A stretch of DNA of 64,000 bases from Epithemia pelagica (GCA_946965045.2 OX337234.1:1364001-1428000), one strand, 5' to 3'; positions 28,964-40,230 are shown, numbered from the stretch's first letter. Program-made: numbers and translations. Notes: generated from the letters alone by a model not told the origin.

Positions 28964-31000
28964 TTAGTCTACAGGCTCACCGTGTTTGATGGCTTTTGCA
29001 ACGAATGGGTCCTCTTTCACGACGTAGTACTGAGGAGCCATTCCTCCGAAGTTTGGGATACGTTGCTTGTATGCGCCTCCTGTTTGGGTAGTGACCTCCA
29101 TGAATTGCATCTTTCGGCAAGACTCTGTTGGTGAAATAAAAACTGTAACAACATCGTCCATGAGCCTAATATTGGGATCACGTTTTCGAAGGACGACCTT
29201 GATGGCCTTGAGGTGATCGGTCAAGTTCTGGGCACGGACTATATGCGATGGTTTATCCTGGACGTCGCCACTTCCAGAGACGGTCATTTGTAGTCCGACA
29301 AGTACCAGCAGTCCATCAAGGCTTTGATTCTTGCCAGGCAATCCCTCAAAGAAGGTTGACGCTTTCATCAAGACAAATGAATCGTGCGTCGGGAAGTTGG
29401 TTGCAATTGGTTGAATGTACGCCTTTTCTACGTCGGCGTCGCTTGCGAAGCAAAAATTCTCCAATGAATGACCAGGAAAGTTGAATTGCCGGACAGCGTT
29501 GAAACCAAAACATGCAGTCTGCTTTGCTTTTACATTTCTGACATGTATACGGCTTGCTTCATGACAACCCAGCAAAAAAGCATCCATGTGCGAACTCCCA
29601 CCACCCAGCATCTTGTGCATTTCAATTTCGTATAAGACTCCATAAGGACTTTGCGTTTGGCCCGCAGCACCCAGTGCCGCGACAAGTCTTTGGAGCTCGG
29701 CATTGTTGGAGAGATTGTACTCATCGACGACTTTCCGCGCAATGTAAGAACTGGCGAATCCGACTTGAACATTCTTTCCATCGTTCAGGGGTACCCTGTG
29801 ATAAACTATCGCTTTCGCCTTTGCTGCTTCTTCCTCGCCAAGAGTTTTCTGCTCCGTTACAAAAAGGATCGCATCTTTCAACGTTTGGTTGTCATCCAGA
29901 GCTTCGAATTCGTCCTGGGAGATGGAGATTTCAGCTGGATATGGATTTTCACCTTGAAAGTGTGGCTGCTCCGAATCTGCCCTTGCATTCGGTTCATCGT
30001 TGGAACCTACTGGTGACGCTTCATCACTGTCGTCGTCGCCGGCGGCGGCCCCCTCCATCATTTCATCGTCATCCCCCGTTTCCATCTCCTTTTGCCGTTC
30101 TGAAAAGTGAATGGCACACGCATAGGCAAAGCCGAATGCGTTTCGAGCCGAACCGCCATAGCGCCGGTTACCTTCCATGAGAGCATGAAGTCCTGCTTTC
30201 TTCGAAAGCGGCGAGAGCGCAAAACATCCACTTTGGTAAGCTCTAATAAGCTCTATACCATCCCAGAGATCCATGTAGCGTAAAAATCTTATCGGTGGGA
30301 GCTTAAATTTTCTCAGCTCCTTTTCAAAATCCACATTTCCAGTGGATACATCGTAGAGTGCGAAGGCCTTCATTTGGAGAATGCTGATTGTTTTAGAGTA
30401 ACCAGGATCTCGAACAACGACCGTTTGGCGTTGATTCAGGATCGCCTGAAACTCTTTGCTCGATCCCGGGATTTCTTTTTCGGATCCGGAGCAAAACCAG
30501 AGCGTTTCCTTTCCCACCTTCTTTTCTTGAAGGACAGGGTGTGACTTCTTTTTCGAAAATGCCCAATATTGCTGGCCAAACCAGATAACGACCAGCTTGT
30601 CAGCATCAAACCATTTTCGTGCCGCATAGAGGCCAAACAAAGACTTCCCAATACCGGCAGTACCCGAGACTACGGCCCTCTTGGGCGCACCTGTCCTTCC
30701 CAAGTCATGGTTCTTCACCAACCCGTTGACGAAGTTGAACATCTTGGGGTAGCACTGCCTCACAAAAAGAAGCTGAGCTTCGGCGCTATCGTCCCAGGCA
30801 CCTCCTTCCAATAGGTAAAACGTATGACCATGAAAGCTTTGAGGATCCTTGAAGAGAAGATTCTGTAAAAAAGGCGGAACCTCGTCGTCGAGCGGCGAAG
30901 CTGTCGTACACGCAGAGGCATCCGGAGGAGAGCGGAACCTTGTTTCGTCTGGAACTTCATAATAGAGTATACGCTGTCTCTTACTGTCGCGGACATCCAT
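28964..31000 (-). CDS. Crinkler/RHS-like P-loop NTPase with REase-type nuclease domain
   Basis: A 678-aa protein from the first ATG in frame (31000). The N-terminal third is an NTPase with LLEGGAWDD, a P-loop SGTAGIGKS near residues 112-120, and QTVVVRDPGYS, which could be the Walker B strand. GNRRYGGSARNAFG is in the arginine-finger region seen in CRN-type ATPases. An acidic low-complexity linker follows (about 310-350). The C-terminal part has LDGLLVLVGLQMTVSGS, matching the D-x(n)-Q-x-T core of restriction-endonuclease-fold nucleases in Crinkler-RHS proteins. In other eukaryotes such proteins are effectors or act in conflicts with selfish DNA. There is no signal peptide, so an intracellular role is inferred. 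Domain call is by motif only. Confidence 0.72.
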   Translation of the reverse strand: MDVRDSKRQRILYYEVPDETRFRSPPDASACTTASPLDDEVPPFLQNLLFKDPQSFHGHTFYLLEGGAWDDSAEAQLLFVRQCYPKMFNFVNGLVKNHDLGRTGAPKRAVVSGTAGIGKSLFGLYAARKWFDADKLVVIWFGQQYWAFSKKKSHPVLQEKKVGKETLWFCSGSEKEIPGSSKEFQAILNQRQTVVVRDPGYSKTISILQMKAFALYDVSTGNVDFEKELRKFKLPPIRFLRYMDLWDGIELIRAYQSGCFALSPLSKKAGLHALMEGNRRYGGSARNAFGFAYACAIHFSERQKEMETGDDDEMMEGAAAGDDDSDEASPVGSNDEPNARADSEQPHFQGENPYPAEISISQDEFEALDDNQTLKDAILFVTEQKTLGEEEAAKAKAIVYHRVPLNDGKNVQVGFASSYIARKVVDEYNLSNNAELQRLVAALGAAGQTQSPYGVLYEIEMHKMLGGGSSHMDAFLLGCHEASRIHVRNVKAKQTACFGFNAVRQFNFPGHSLENFCFASDADVEKAYIQPIATNFPTHDSFVLMKASTFFEGLPGKNQSLDGLLVLVGLQMTVSGSGDVQDKPSHIVRAQNLTDHLKAIKVVLRKRDPNIRLMDDVVTVFISPTESCRKMQFMEVTTQTGGAYKQRIPNFGGMAPQYYVVKEDPFVAKAIKHGEPVD

Positions 31001-31331
31001 GGTGCTGTCGATGGTGAGCCGTCTTCGTGCTGTCGTCAATCAATACCACTCCTAATTCGGCTTTTGCTGGTACGTAGTGTTGCTGTTGCTGTTGCCGTTT
31101 GCCGTTGCTGGTTTGTTTCATACCGTTGACGTTATGACCGTGACGGATGCCGGTCTGTCTGCCTGTGGGATGTTTTTGAGGGTGTGACAAAAGCTGCGAC
31201 ATGCGTAGAATGTACGTAAAAAAAAGAAATACTACCATACGTAGAAACTACGTAAAACCAAGAAATACCATAACGTTCAGGCGAAAAAAAAAAAACGCAC
31301 GTACTACTATTTTACGCGTTATTTTTTATTT

Positions 31332-31508
31332 TCATTTTGGATCAACCTTGCACTCGAACTCAACTGAGTTACTACGTCCCAGTTCGGGATTTTTATATTC
31401 CTCGAATGGAAATGGAGGCTTGACGAAAGCCTTGGTGACGAATTTATTCGTACCGTTGTTGCTTTTCTTCGCCCCCTTTTTAAACTTGATTTGCTTGCTT
31501 GGCGCCAT
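31332..31508 (-). CDS. Very small basic ORF, uncertain
   Basis: A 58-aa frame from an ATG at 31508, Lys-rich at its start (APSKQIKFKKGAKKSNN) and then mixed (PPFPFEEYKNPELGR). The opposite strand is also open. No family is recognised. The composition is more protein-like than that of neighbouring chance frames, but the support is weak. Confidence 0.3.
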   Translation of the reverse strand: MAPSKQIKFKKGAKKSNNGTNKFVTKAFVKPPFPFEEYKNPELGRSNSVEFECKVDPK

Positions 31509-32553
31509 TGTCAAATCCTTTATTCAATACGTTCTTTATAAACGTGAAGTAATATTACTGTGCACTAGATGGGAAATACCACCTTCAAAGAAAACAGTAA
31601 AGAAAATTTACAGTTTAAAAATTATGACGTGATTTTAATCGAAGCTTAAATCACTGACGGGGAGAGTGCAAGCTAGAGGCCTGACCGTACATCCGTAACG
31701 GTTCTAACGGCAAGGTGTCAACCACGCGTTCCGAGGTGTCAAGAGTAGATTAAGATCCATCTTCATTCTAGTTCTTAGTTTCTTACCAGATAGGAATAGA
31801 CTTTCTATCGAAGGGACTTGCACCTCAACGCAGGTCATTCCCTTAAATGACATGAGGGTCCAAAAACACGAAAAATATTACCAGTGTCACCATTTTTCTC
31901 CAGTGATTCTTTTGGTATATCTGTTATCTACACCTTCTGGGCTATACATCCATGCAAAAATAATCACCTGCCAATAAGTTTCAGAGCTGTAATTGTCAAT
32001 TCCAACTTGTCCAACTTGTTTTTGACAATAGCAGCTCTAAAAATGATCCTTTGCCTTGGATTTTTGCGCATATGAATAGGCAAGAAAATGAAGAATACAG
32101 AGATACCAAAATACAAGGCAAAGAACAATGTTGGCAGTACTGCTTTGGCATGGGAATTTCTGGCAACAGAAGCAGCTAGTACTCCTAGCTAGAGTATATA
32201 TCCCTCTAACACGCGAAACAACATCCTCAAAAAGAGACCAACCATGAACCATGCTGCTATCTACCTAGTACCAACAAACATTCCCAATCTCCCGTAAAGT
32301 TAAATGCGGTTCATTCATTGTACCTTGTTCTCGCATTCTTTTCTCTTTTTTTCACCGAAACAAACGAGACGATTCCCACAACAACAACACAAAAGGAGAC
32401 ATCGGAAAATGGCCATTGACCAACAATGCCATTGACCATGACGGAACGTTTTAGTTTTGGAAGCCTCTGCAACAACATGATGATAATATTTCCCACCCTG
32501 ACAGGACCAACCGGACTACGAGAGGTGGCGTCATAGCGGTCTTGTTTTGTTCT
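31509..32553. other. Intergenic, no supported gene
   Basis: About 1 kb between the small ORF and the end of the CK2 beta gene. Only short frames without signatures are present, and the sequence is AT-richer than the coding flanks. Confidence 0.5.
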
Positions 32554-34112
32554 CTAGGACGAGGCAGTATTCCGTAACCTTCTCCGTTTGCTCGAAGGGG
32601 CCTCTCCTGTTGTCGTTGTTGTTGCATTTAGGTTGTCCTCTTCCTTGCGCGACGACGAAGCGGATCGTTTGCCTCTCCCCCGATCGGCCTTGGTAGTATT
32701 GTTGTTTCCATCACCACCGTCCTCCGGCCGGTTTCCCTCTGCACCGGCTGCCGTTTCTTCCTCTTGTGGTGGTGGTTGTTGTTCCACAGACTCTTTGGGT
32801 CCACCTTCCTGTTCCTGCGACAAGGAAGAAGCGGTCCGTCTTGTTGTTCGTTCTTCAAATGCCATGGTTCCCATGGTGCTGTCATTCAGACTGGGTTTGG
32901 TCGTCTGGCTAGAATTCGCCGGAACCGTCATTCCGGTGCGAGATTCGGCCATGGGTGAATTGGCAGCTTCTGCTGCAACAACCGTGGCGGGAGCTGCTGC
33001 TAATGCGGCTCGATGTTGTTGTTGTTGTTGTGGTGGTGGTTGTTGCGGTGGAGGTGGAGGTGGGGGTTGCCGTTGCGCGGATTTGTGCACCCGAAAGCCA
33101 AAAACACGTGGTACATAGGACGTCTCCACCGGCAAGGGATCCGGTACTAAATTGGAAAACGTCATGAGAAATAAATGAGGAAAGGTGGTTCCAAATGCTG
33201 CACCATCGACACCTGCACTGCTCGGATTGCTGTGACCTCCGCCATTGTGGTTGTTGCCACCACCACCACCGGCATTGTGATTGTTGCTGTTGCTACTGGT
33301 TCCACTCCGACTGCGCACCGGTGGAGCATGGTAAACTTCCTGACATTTGGGACAGAACAGTTTGACCGCATCGGCACCCATTTCATCTTTTAACCCTACC
33401 GGCAAGACATTTTGCAATTGACATTGGACCAAGGGACAGGTACCAAAATCCTTGGCCGCATACTGTCGAATATTTCATTGCAACCGCAAGAAATGAGCAG
33501 AAACCAAACAAGATACGATTTCAAGTCGGAAACCCATGAGTGACATCACATAATGCATGGATTGTCTCCTTCGACTGCACAACTCGTCTTGGTTGCTTAC
33601 CTTGTTGTACATGGCATCCAGTCCATGTGCCGTGATAATATACCGGGCATGTATTAATCCGTACAAGGTACAGGCCGATTGTGTCAAATGCGAGTCATCG
33701 GAATCATCCGGTCCGATACGGTCCAAAATCAAATCCAAGCAATCACTAAAATTTGAGACGCAGGCCCGCAAGCCGTACAAATTAAAGCCATCTTCAATGT
33801 AGGATCGTTCCACTTCGCAAAACATTTCATGCCCCTTGAGACCACAAAACCTGTTGGGAATATTTCAAGAAAGAAACTCAATCGTGAGGACCGATCCATG
33901 ACTTCCAGTTTGGCTACCGACCGCGTCGAGAGCATCCACCGCTGTCGTGTCGGAACAACAGATATGGTAGTCGGGGGCTGGGGCTGTCTTCAGGTGACAT
34001 CAAAAGATACGAACGAATCTTCCTGACAGCCACACATATTCCTGCACCTATCTTACCATTGGATCCATGGTTCATCTTGGCCTGACGCCGAGGAATCTTC
34101 ATTGAACGCCAT
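32554..34112 (-). CDS. CKB: Casein kinase II regulatory subunit beta, three exons, long tail
   Basis: Exons 34057-34112, 33601-33850 and 32554-33462. Introns are 33851-34056 (206 nt) and 33463-33600 (138 nt), with GTAAGA/CAACAG and GTAAGC/CGACAG ends. The 404-aa product begins MAFNEDSS and reads PWIQWFCGLKGHEMFCEVER, then IEDGFNLYGL, LYGLIHARYIITAHGLDAM, and the zinc finger CPLVQCQLQ...FCPKC (four Cys). AAFGTTFPHLFLMTFSN and PRVFGFRVHK close the core. CK2 beta dimerises through the zinc site and scaffolds two alpha kinase subunits. Two departures from the roughly 215-aa norm are seen: an Asn/Gly-rich insert after the zinc finger and a C-terminal extension of about 190 residues rich in Gln, Pro, Ala and Thr, ending in a basic SSKRRRLR patch. 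Confidence 0.96.
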
Positions 34113-34350
34113 GATGTTAGGAAATGTGTGCTGATACGACTCTATTTAATTCTCATCTATGCTCCAAAACCTTCGTGGCAGCACACTTGGTGCATGTGAA
34201 AAAGAGGCACACGCAAATCTTTGTGTTTCGTTTCGATTTCATGGAAGGTGTCGCATCGACAAATCGCTTCTGGATATGCATCATGTTACTCCCGAGAACA
34301 GCATGTTGTTTTGTGATGAAAGAATATCTTTCATTCGGATATATCGATAT

Positions 34351-37300
34351 CTAGGGTGTGGAGGGAGCTACCCCACGAAGAAGAAAATACGCACAGTAAT
34401 TAGAGCTCCGGCTTGATAAAGCGTGCATTTCAGCATCCAAGATGAGAAGCTTGTGTGCACTGTTGATGCTGCCTTTGTCAACAACCAAGGCTTGAATCTG
34501 ATGGTAAAGCTTCTTTATTTCTTGATACTTGGATCTACGCCAGAAAAAACGTTTCTTCGAACGCGACGTTTTCAGCGTGTGAATTTCCAGCAGACAGAAG
34601 AAAAAGGTACGTTGTTGGTCGGGCCAAAGGGAAACCGTTGCCGAGGGAGTGTTCTCTTTCAAGTATGTCATCAAGTTTTTTGCCAACTCAAACTCTTCGC
34701 AGTAAAGTGTCATTTGCATGCGCAACGACGCTTCCGTGAACTCCCCTGAGCCCTTATTGCCATACGTCCAACCTAACTTCGAGCGCAACTTAAACAATGG
34801 GCCTTGGTTAATAAGGAGAATGTCTTCCGCATATCCCAAAAGATTCACAACACATTGATGCAACGGTAGCATCATTAACAATATCGCATCTTGTCCATAA
34901 TCTGCTAGGTCTGCTGTCATCTTCTCACAATCTTGCAAAAGCGCACCTGACAGAGGAAACGACCTTGTGATCAGCTTGCGGGATTTGATGAAGACTCGGA
35001 AGTTGAGCACGAGCTACTTACCAAGTGGCAACCCAGAGTAGAACCGGAGGGAAACGTACATGAGAATAGCCTACAAAAGAAAACAGTGAGGGAACATGGC
35101 ATGGACACAAACTTCTCACATTCTGATGATCGCAAACTGATTACGTACTGAAAATCCTGAAGTCGTATCTCCATGCCTCAAACCATAATTGAAAGCTTCC
35201 AGAGCGTGGTCTGTCAAACTTGACAAGCTTTCACTCCAGTGGAGGACCAAACAGCAATACATCAGAACTCTAGAACGCGCGCTGCCGTTGAAGCCTGGTA
35301 CATCTAACAGTGTTCTTGATAATTTAGCAAATCTTTGGGCAAGTTCAATTTCACCAGAGCTTGCAAGACGGGCTCCAAGGAACGAGAGTCCAACCGACGA
35401 TTCTGAGCACAGACCATGGTCAAGCGTTAAGTTCACCATGCATGTAACGATGGCATCAAGTTGTAGATTGTCTTTCTTTGAGGATATTATTTGCTCTGTT
35501 GTCATGAATCCGAGTATTTCCATCGCTGCAAGTTCTTCTTTTCTTGTCATACGACACAATGACAATATGTCTTCATCAGAGAGTGCTCTTAATCTTTGTT
35601 TCAAATCACCAGATGCACGTTCACCATATTCTTTCGTCGGTTCTGTTGGAAGAAATATTCCCAACATCTTAAATAGTTCAACTGTACCTGCATATCTTTT
35701 CTCAATTTTCTTCTCTCTAATCGGAGCACGAGTCAAAGCAACGTGAACGCGAAGTTTGGCATCAATGGTCTTTCCATTGGAAAGTACTTCTTTCGAAATC
35801 ATTGCAAGCTTCTCCACGTTCCCCGTAATAGAGTAGATCTCCGACAGTGATGTAGCAAGCTCCAATGTCACCGAATAGCAGTCGACCCAACAGTTCTCAC
35901 GGTCAACTTGATTGAATCCGAGTTCAGCATACCTCATTGCCGGAACAAAGGCAGACATTCTGGAGGCCGCTTTAGAAGCCATCAAATTGAGCTTAGCCAG
36001 GTTCGCTCTCTCATTGCTCTCGAATATCAGAGCACTGGCAAGGTTCAAGTGGTTGACGCAAGCAAACAAAACGTTGCTATCGGCAATGGCTTTCTCAGTT
36101 GCGTCGTCGAGTTGTTTCCGTAGCTCTCGGCCCATCATCAGATGAGATTCATGTGCGTTCGTGTTGAGTTCAGTTGCTACTTGATAAACCTTGTCGTGAA
36201 CAAACTTTAAACGTCCTCGAAATGATTCCAGAAGTCCCTCTTTTGTAAGAACTCCAAGCAACATCTGAATGTCTTCAACACTTACACCCTTTATGTTTCG
36301 AAAAACTGACATAACCAGTTCCTGATCAGTTCGGAAACCCAGCAGACTGCAAAATTGGAGAAATTCACAAACATCTTCGGGAAGGCCCCTTATTTTGGTA
36401 ATCACAATGTCAATCATATTTTCTGATAGATTTGTAAGGTCCTGGATTCTGTTGAGATTCCATGTCCAGCAAAACTTGAGGGTATCATATGTCAGCAATT
36501 CAGCGGCTTGCAGGTAGTCCAAAATTTCCAAAACGTAAAAGATGTTTCCATCTGTTCGTCTATGAAGTAATTCCGCAAGCTCCTGGACTCGCTTGATGCG
36601 CTCCTTGTGGTGATCACTTATGCCGAACACAACTTGCAGCATGTTTGATAAATCAGTCGAAGTCAGGTTGGTGATGGTGATATGAATCGGGTGGGGTAAG
36701 CTACAAATGAACCCCTTCACCATGTGAGCATCGGAGACTTCGTCAATACGAAACGAACCAACAAAAAGAAAGTGTCTTAGTGCGCAGTTGAGTGACATCG
36801 TCAATACGAAACGAACCAACAAAAAGAAAGTGTCTTAGTGCGCAGTTGAGTGACATGGCTTTTAGGACTTCGAACGATGCAGCATCAATCCACTGCAAAT
36901 CGTCCCAAAAGAAGACAATCGGAGTTTCTTTCGTCGCAACAGCAGCGAAAAAGTTCCGTATTATGAATTTCAGGCGTTCAATATCGTTTGCAGATTGAAG
37001 GAGAGTCAGATCATTGGAATCATCTTCTTCGTGATATTCAATTGTGCCCATGACGTTGACCAGTTTGGGAGCTACTCGAGCCAAAATCCCAATTTCTTGT
37101 TTGTTCAGTACACTTCGAATCTGAGCTGGGTACGAAAATTGGCTGGTATCATTGTCTCGAGTTGAATCTTCACACAGCAAGGCCGCCATAGCATGGCATA
37201 GCTCATTGAGACACATTGTCAGAACAGCAAAGGGCCGATGACCTCCCCTTTCAAATTTTCCTGAACAGAACAAGCATGATTCGTCCTGAAACGTCGTTCG

Positions 37301-37675
37301 AACAAGTGTTGTCTTTCCGGTCCCCGATTCTCCTTGGACAAAGATGAATGACCGACCCGACTCTCTTCCGAAGACATTATCTTCGTTGTTGGATTCATTC
37401 TTTTCCACTGCTTCAAAAAAGGTGATTCTGGATTGGTTTGGAGCACTGTCGCTTGATGAACGATTCAGAGTCTCGTTCTGGTCAAGGTGCTGTCTTTCAC
37501 CCTGATGGCTGAAACTTCGAATGTCCTTAAGTGAACTTTTCAGCAGAACAAGTTCTGCATTCCTTCCGTGGATCTTTGATTGGCAACGTTCACTCAAACG
37601 ATAGCTGTTCGACGTATGACTGCTCGCAATAGGCGTAATGGAGGAGCCCTCCATGAAACTCGTATCTTGTATCAT
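34351..37675 (-). pseudogene. AAA_16-type ATPase, copy A, broken by 58-bp duplication
   Basis: N-terminus at 37675. A GRNAEL start of the ATPase domain leads to Walker A GESGTGKTT, SGKFERGGHRPFAVL and Walker B VFFWDDLQWID, as in large signalling ATPases (AAA_16) linked to kinases or TPR regions. A 58-bp tandem duplication at 36740-36855 shifts the frame after LFVGSFRIDDV. The rest (35150-36796) continues in another frame with helical TPR-like repeats. Two splice junctions follow: 35149/35070 and 35022/34946, GTACGT...TTGTAG and GTAAGT...TGTCAG. Exon 35022-35070 encodes AILMYVSLRFYSGLPL. A further intron near 34540-34605 is likely. The frame ends at 34351, about 130 residues short of copy B. 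Broken in this assembly. Confidence 0.8.
36740..36855. repeat. 58-bp perfect tandem duplication
   Basis: 36740-36797 and 36798-36855 are identical, each starting TCGTCAATACGAAACGAACC and ending GAGTGACA. Copy B of the gene (about 42950-43005) has the unit once. Because 58 is not a multiple of three, the duplication changes the frame. Confidence 0.95.
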
Positions 37676-37804
37676 CGATCAACCCGTTAAATATCAAATT
37701 CCAAATTCCCAATTCCCCCAAGACGAGTCACAGTCACAACCCCTAGTCCCCAAATCCAAAAGATCAAAATAAATCCGTACTCCCTACCATGTTTCTCAAC
37801 TTTC

Positions 37805-38270
37805 AAGAGCAGGACGACAAGGTTATCGCCGTCACATTAAGGGTTTGTGTGGTAACTTTGTGGGTGGTTGTTCCCGTGGCTGATAATGATGATGATGATG
37901 TGTTTTGGCTAAATGCAAGCTCTGATGATGACGAAACAGCAGGATTTCTTAGAGAATTTAATGCAGTCACCAATTTCGTCTGGAGATGAAACTCAACCAA
38001 GAAAAGTACCAGGGCGAACAGTACGATCAGTCCATGGCAAACCTTGATAGAGAATGTGCCCAAAAAGGACGACCACGATGGATGGTGTATGAATGACCCT
38101 GGAGGCTACTATGGTTCCTCAAGAACGAATTTCGACTTGTCGTTCGTTGGAAAGACCACATCCGCTGCGTGTTGGGTCATGAAGAAGAAGACGCAAACAA
38201 AAGAGAAGAATAGAATAGAAGATGATAATGATGACAAGTCCAACAAGCCCATTTGGAAGAAGGAATGCCA
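37805..38270 (-). pseudogene. 5' fragment of a duplicated sulfotransferase gene
   Basis: This stretch aligns with 45525-45990, the first part of the sulfotransferase gene. Both encode a KVxHGLIVL...LVLFLV membrane anchor, then QTKLVT and SVSSSSE-like (here AVSSSSE) text, with shared flanking DNA such as AACGAATTTCGACTTGTCG and CATTTGGAAGAAGGAATGCCA. The sulfotransferase domain itself is absent, so it is a remnant. It sits beside ATPase-A just as the full gene sits beside ATPase-B, marking a segmental duplication. A short 86-aa frame (37803-38063) survives but probably has no function. Confidence 0.85.
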
Positions 38271-38429
38271 GAAGCTGGTGGCATCTACGGTGGCCGCGCA
38301 GACGAAAGACGAAACCATCACTCCCAGAAAATTAACCCCCAGCAGGGAATATTAGTGAGGTCGCGTGTGTGTCGTGTTTTTTGGTGTCCACTGAGTAGGA
38401 CTTTGCACACCTCCGAATCACTAATCCTC

Positions 38430-39299
38430 ATGACTTGCAACCTCTGGGGAGTATCTAGAAGGGGTGGCTACTCCGAAAACTCATGCCACCATCGTACCAC
38501 CGGTACCTTGGGAGCCAGCATGGAGAACATCAATGATGGAGATGAAGATCACGTGGACGAAGCCTTTGAGCGCCACATACAAGACTCCGTTGTTTGGGTT
38601 GGTGACTGTCATTTCATCGACCAATCATGGGTGGGCCTTGGAGAATTGGAGCCGATCAAGCCTGACCCGGAGCGCCCCCTCGTGTTACACACGTGTTTAC
38701 GTCATGAAGAAGGAAGTCCAAAGGCCGGTTATTCCTATGCACATGATCGCCATCCATTTGTCGCCTTCCTTCACTTGCTCGACACGGCGGAACCCGGGTC
38801 AGACTTTTTCAGGTCCATTCCATTCCTGGGAGACTTTGATGCTATTGACCAGCTTTGCTACTACGCAAATCCAGAATATGGAGGTCTCCAAATCTACATT
38901 GTTTTGGGACCCAAGGACTGGAATGTAGGAACCCTCGAGAGATTTGTCGGCCGCAGCAGAAGTCGCGAGGAGGCGGTGAGTCGTCTGCACATGAAGCGTT
39001 TTGGCCATGACCAACATTGGAGTACAGCGACGTACTCCCATTCGAACGCAATGGTATCTTCCAACGGGGCGATGGTCGGGTCATACAGCCTCACTGGAGC
39101 GGCTCGCCTACGGCATACGGAACATTCTGTTCTACTCGGCCGGGAGTCAAACATTGAAGGGTTTCAGAACGAGCTTCGGCAATTGTGGGGCGACATCAAT
39201 ACACCAGAGATAAAAATCTCTCGAACGCCGTCTTCAACCAAAGATGCTCCACCCGCTGCTGATAAAGTACGCAATCCGTACAAAAAACGGAAGAAATAA
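38430..39299 (+). CDS. Phospholipase D-superfamily-like protein, degenerate HKD
   Basis: A 289-aa product if it starts at the ATG at 38430; 38520 is an alternative. The open frame reaches back to 38253, but that part is inside the sulfotransferase remnant. It reads PFVAFLHLLD, FFRSIPFLGDFDAI, IYIVLGPKDWNVGTLERFV, then SHSNAMVSSNGAMVGSYSL and RHTEHSVLLG, the arrangement of a single PLD phosphodiesterase half (HxK, then GSxN, then E). The Lys of HxK is Asn here. Active PLD-family enzymes cleave phosphodiesters with two such motifs, so this protein is probably inactive or half of a dimer. The C-terminus is basic (NPYKKRKK), possibly a nuclear signal. It is located between two copies of a duplicated segment. 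Confidence 0.68.
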   Translation: MTCNLWGVSRRGGYSENSCHHRTTGTLGASMENINDGDEDHVDEAFERHIQDSVVWVGDCHFIDQSWVGLGELEPIKPDPERPLVLHTCLRHEEGSPKAGYSYAHDRHPFVAFLHLLDTAEPGSDFFRSIPFLGDFDAIDQLCYYANPEYGGLQIYIVLGPKDWNVGTLERFVGRSRSREEAVSRLHMKRFGHDQHWSTATYSHSNAMVSSNGAMVGSYSLTGAARLRHTEHSVLLGRESNIEGFQNELRQLWGDINTPEIKISRTPSSTKDAPPAADKVRNPYKKRKK

Positions 39300-39523
39300 T
39301 GCAGATTCTACAGGCAGATTTCTATTCGGGGTAAGCTTGCGACTGTTTGCTGCGAGACCTCACCCTCCGTCAGTTGTAGCAACCAGTCTTGTATCATGCA
39401 ATAGAAATCTGGGAACTCTCTGTCAACCTCTCAAATTGCCTAAGTCAAACGCCATACAGGTTCTGTGCTTTTTTGCAACCCTGATGGATCTCAGCCAAGA
39501 ACTCCAGTCGAAAAACTATTGAA

Positions 39524-39820
39524 CTATCTCCGCAATCTGATCACAACATTTTTCTTATATTGCTGTTTTTGGAGAATGTGTATCATTTGCGGACCCAAAA
39601 AGTAGGCTGTATCACTAGCGAACTCCGTATGAAGCTTCAACATCCGCTTGGTGGGAACTGCCATTTCTGCCGTACGAGCGTCGTCGAGAACCGGTGTTTT
39701 GTTGATTACGGGTACTTTCTCGCCGCTGCTTGAAGACTCGACTGTCAAATCCAAATTTGCACCTCCTCCTTTTCCAGCCACGTCTCCAAGACCACTTATC
39801 ACTACTTGCTCAGTTTCCAT
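39524..39820 (-). CDS. Hypothetical 98-aa ORF
   Basis: Starts at an ATG at 39820, with METEQVVISGLG at the N-terminus, a Gly/Ser-rich segment, and a basic C-terminus (ILQKQQYKKNVVIRLRR). No domain is recognised and there is no homologous partner beside ATPase-B. It could be a chance frame in the 39300-40230 interval, which otherwise holds nothing I can identify. Confidence 0.3.
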   Translation of the reverse strand: METEQVVISGLGDVAGKGGGANLDLTVESSSSGEKVPVINKTPVLDDARTAEMAVPTKRMLKLHTEFASDTAYFLGPQMIHILQKQQYKKNVVIRLRR

Positions 39821-40230
39821 GTCAAAGTATCTTCAGCAGACAGGTCAATCGCAATCAAAGGGCTGCTTCTCTCCCGGATGGCGACTTCGTCGTTGTTGGT
39901 ATGTACTACCTGCAGCTACATGGCCGAAAAGTGTGGATATGCACCGAGAAATCCTGCCACCGTTCACAGTCAATTCGGCAAGTTTAAAACGAGGAAGAGT
40001 CGCTACTAGCTAGGCTTCAATCCGAAGCAAGAAGCTGATTGACATAGGTACGGATGAAGAAGAGGCAGGCGCTGCTGCCATTGAGGTCGGACACGACGAC
40101 CTTGCACCGACCGTTCTTGACAAACACGCCGACGCTTTCTCTCTTGGTTTCTCGAGCGGTTGAGGTGCTCTATGTTAATTGGCCATCACATTCCGTCCGA
40201 CTTTGCCACCTTCCAGTACTAGCTGCCGGT

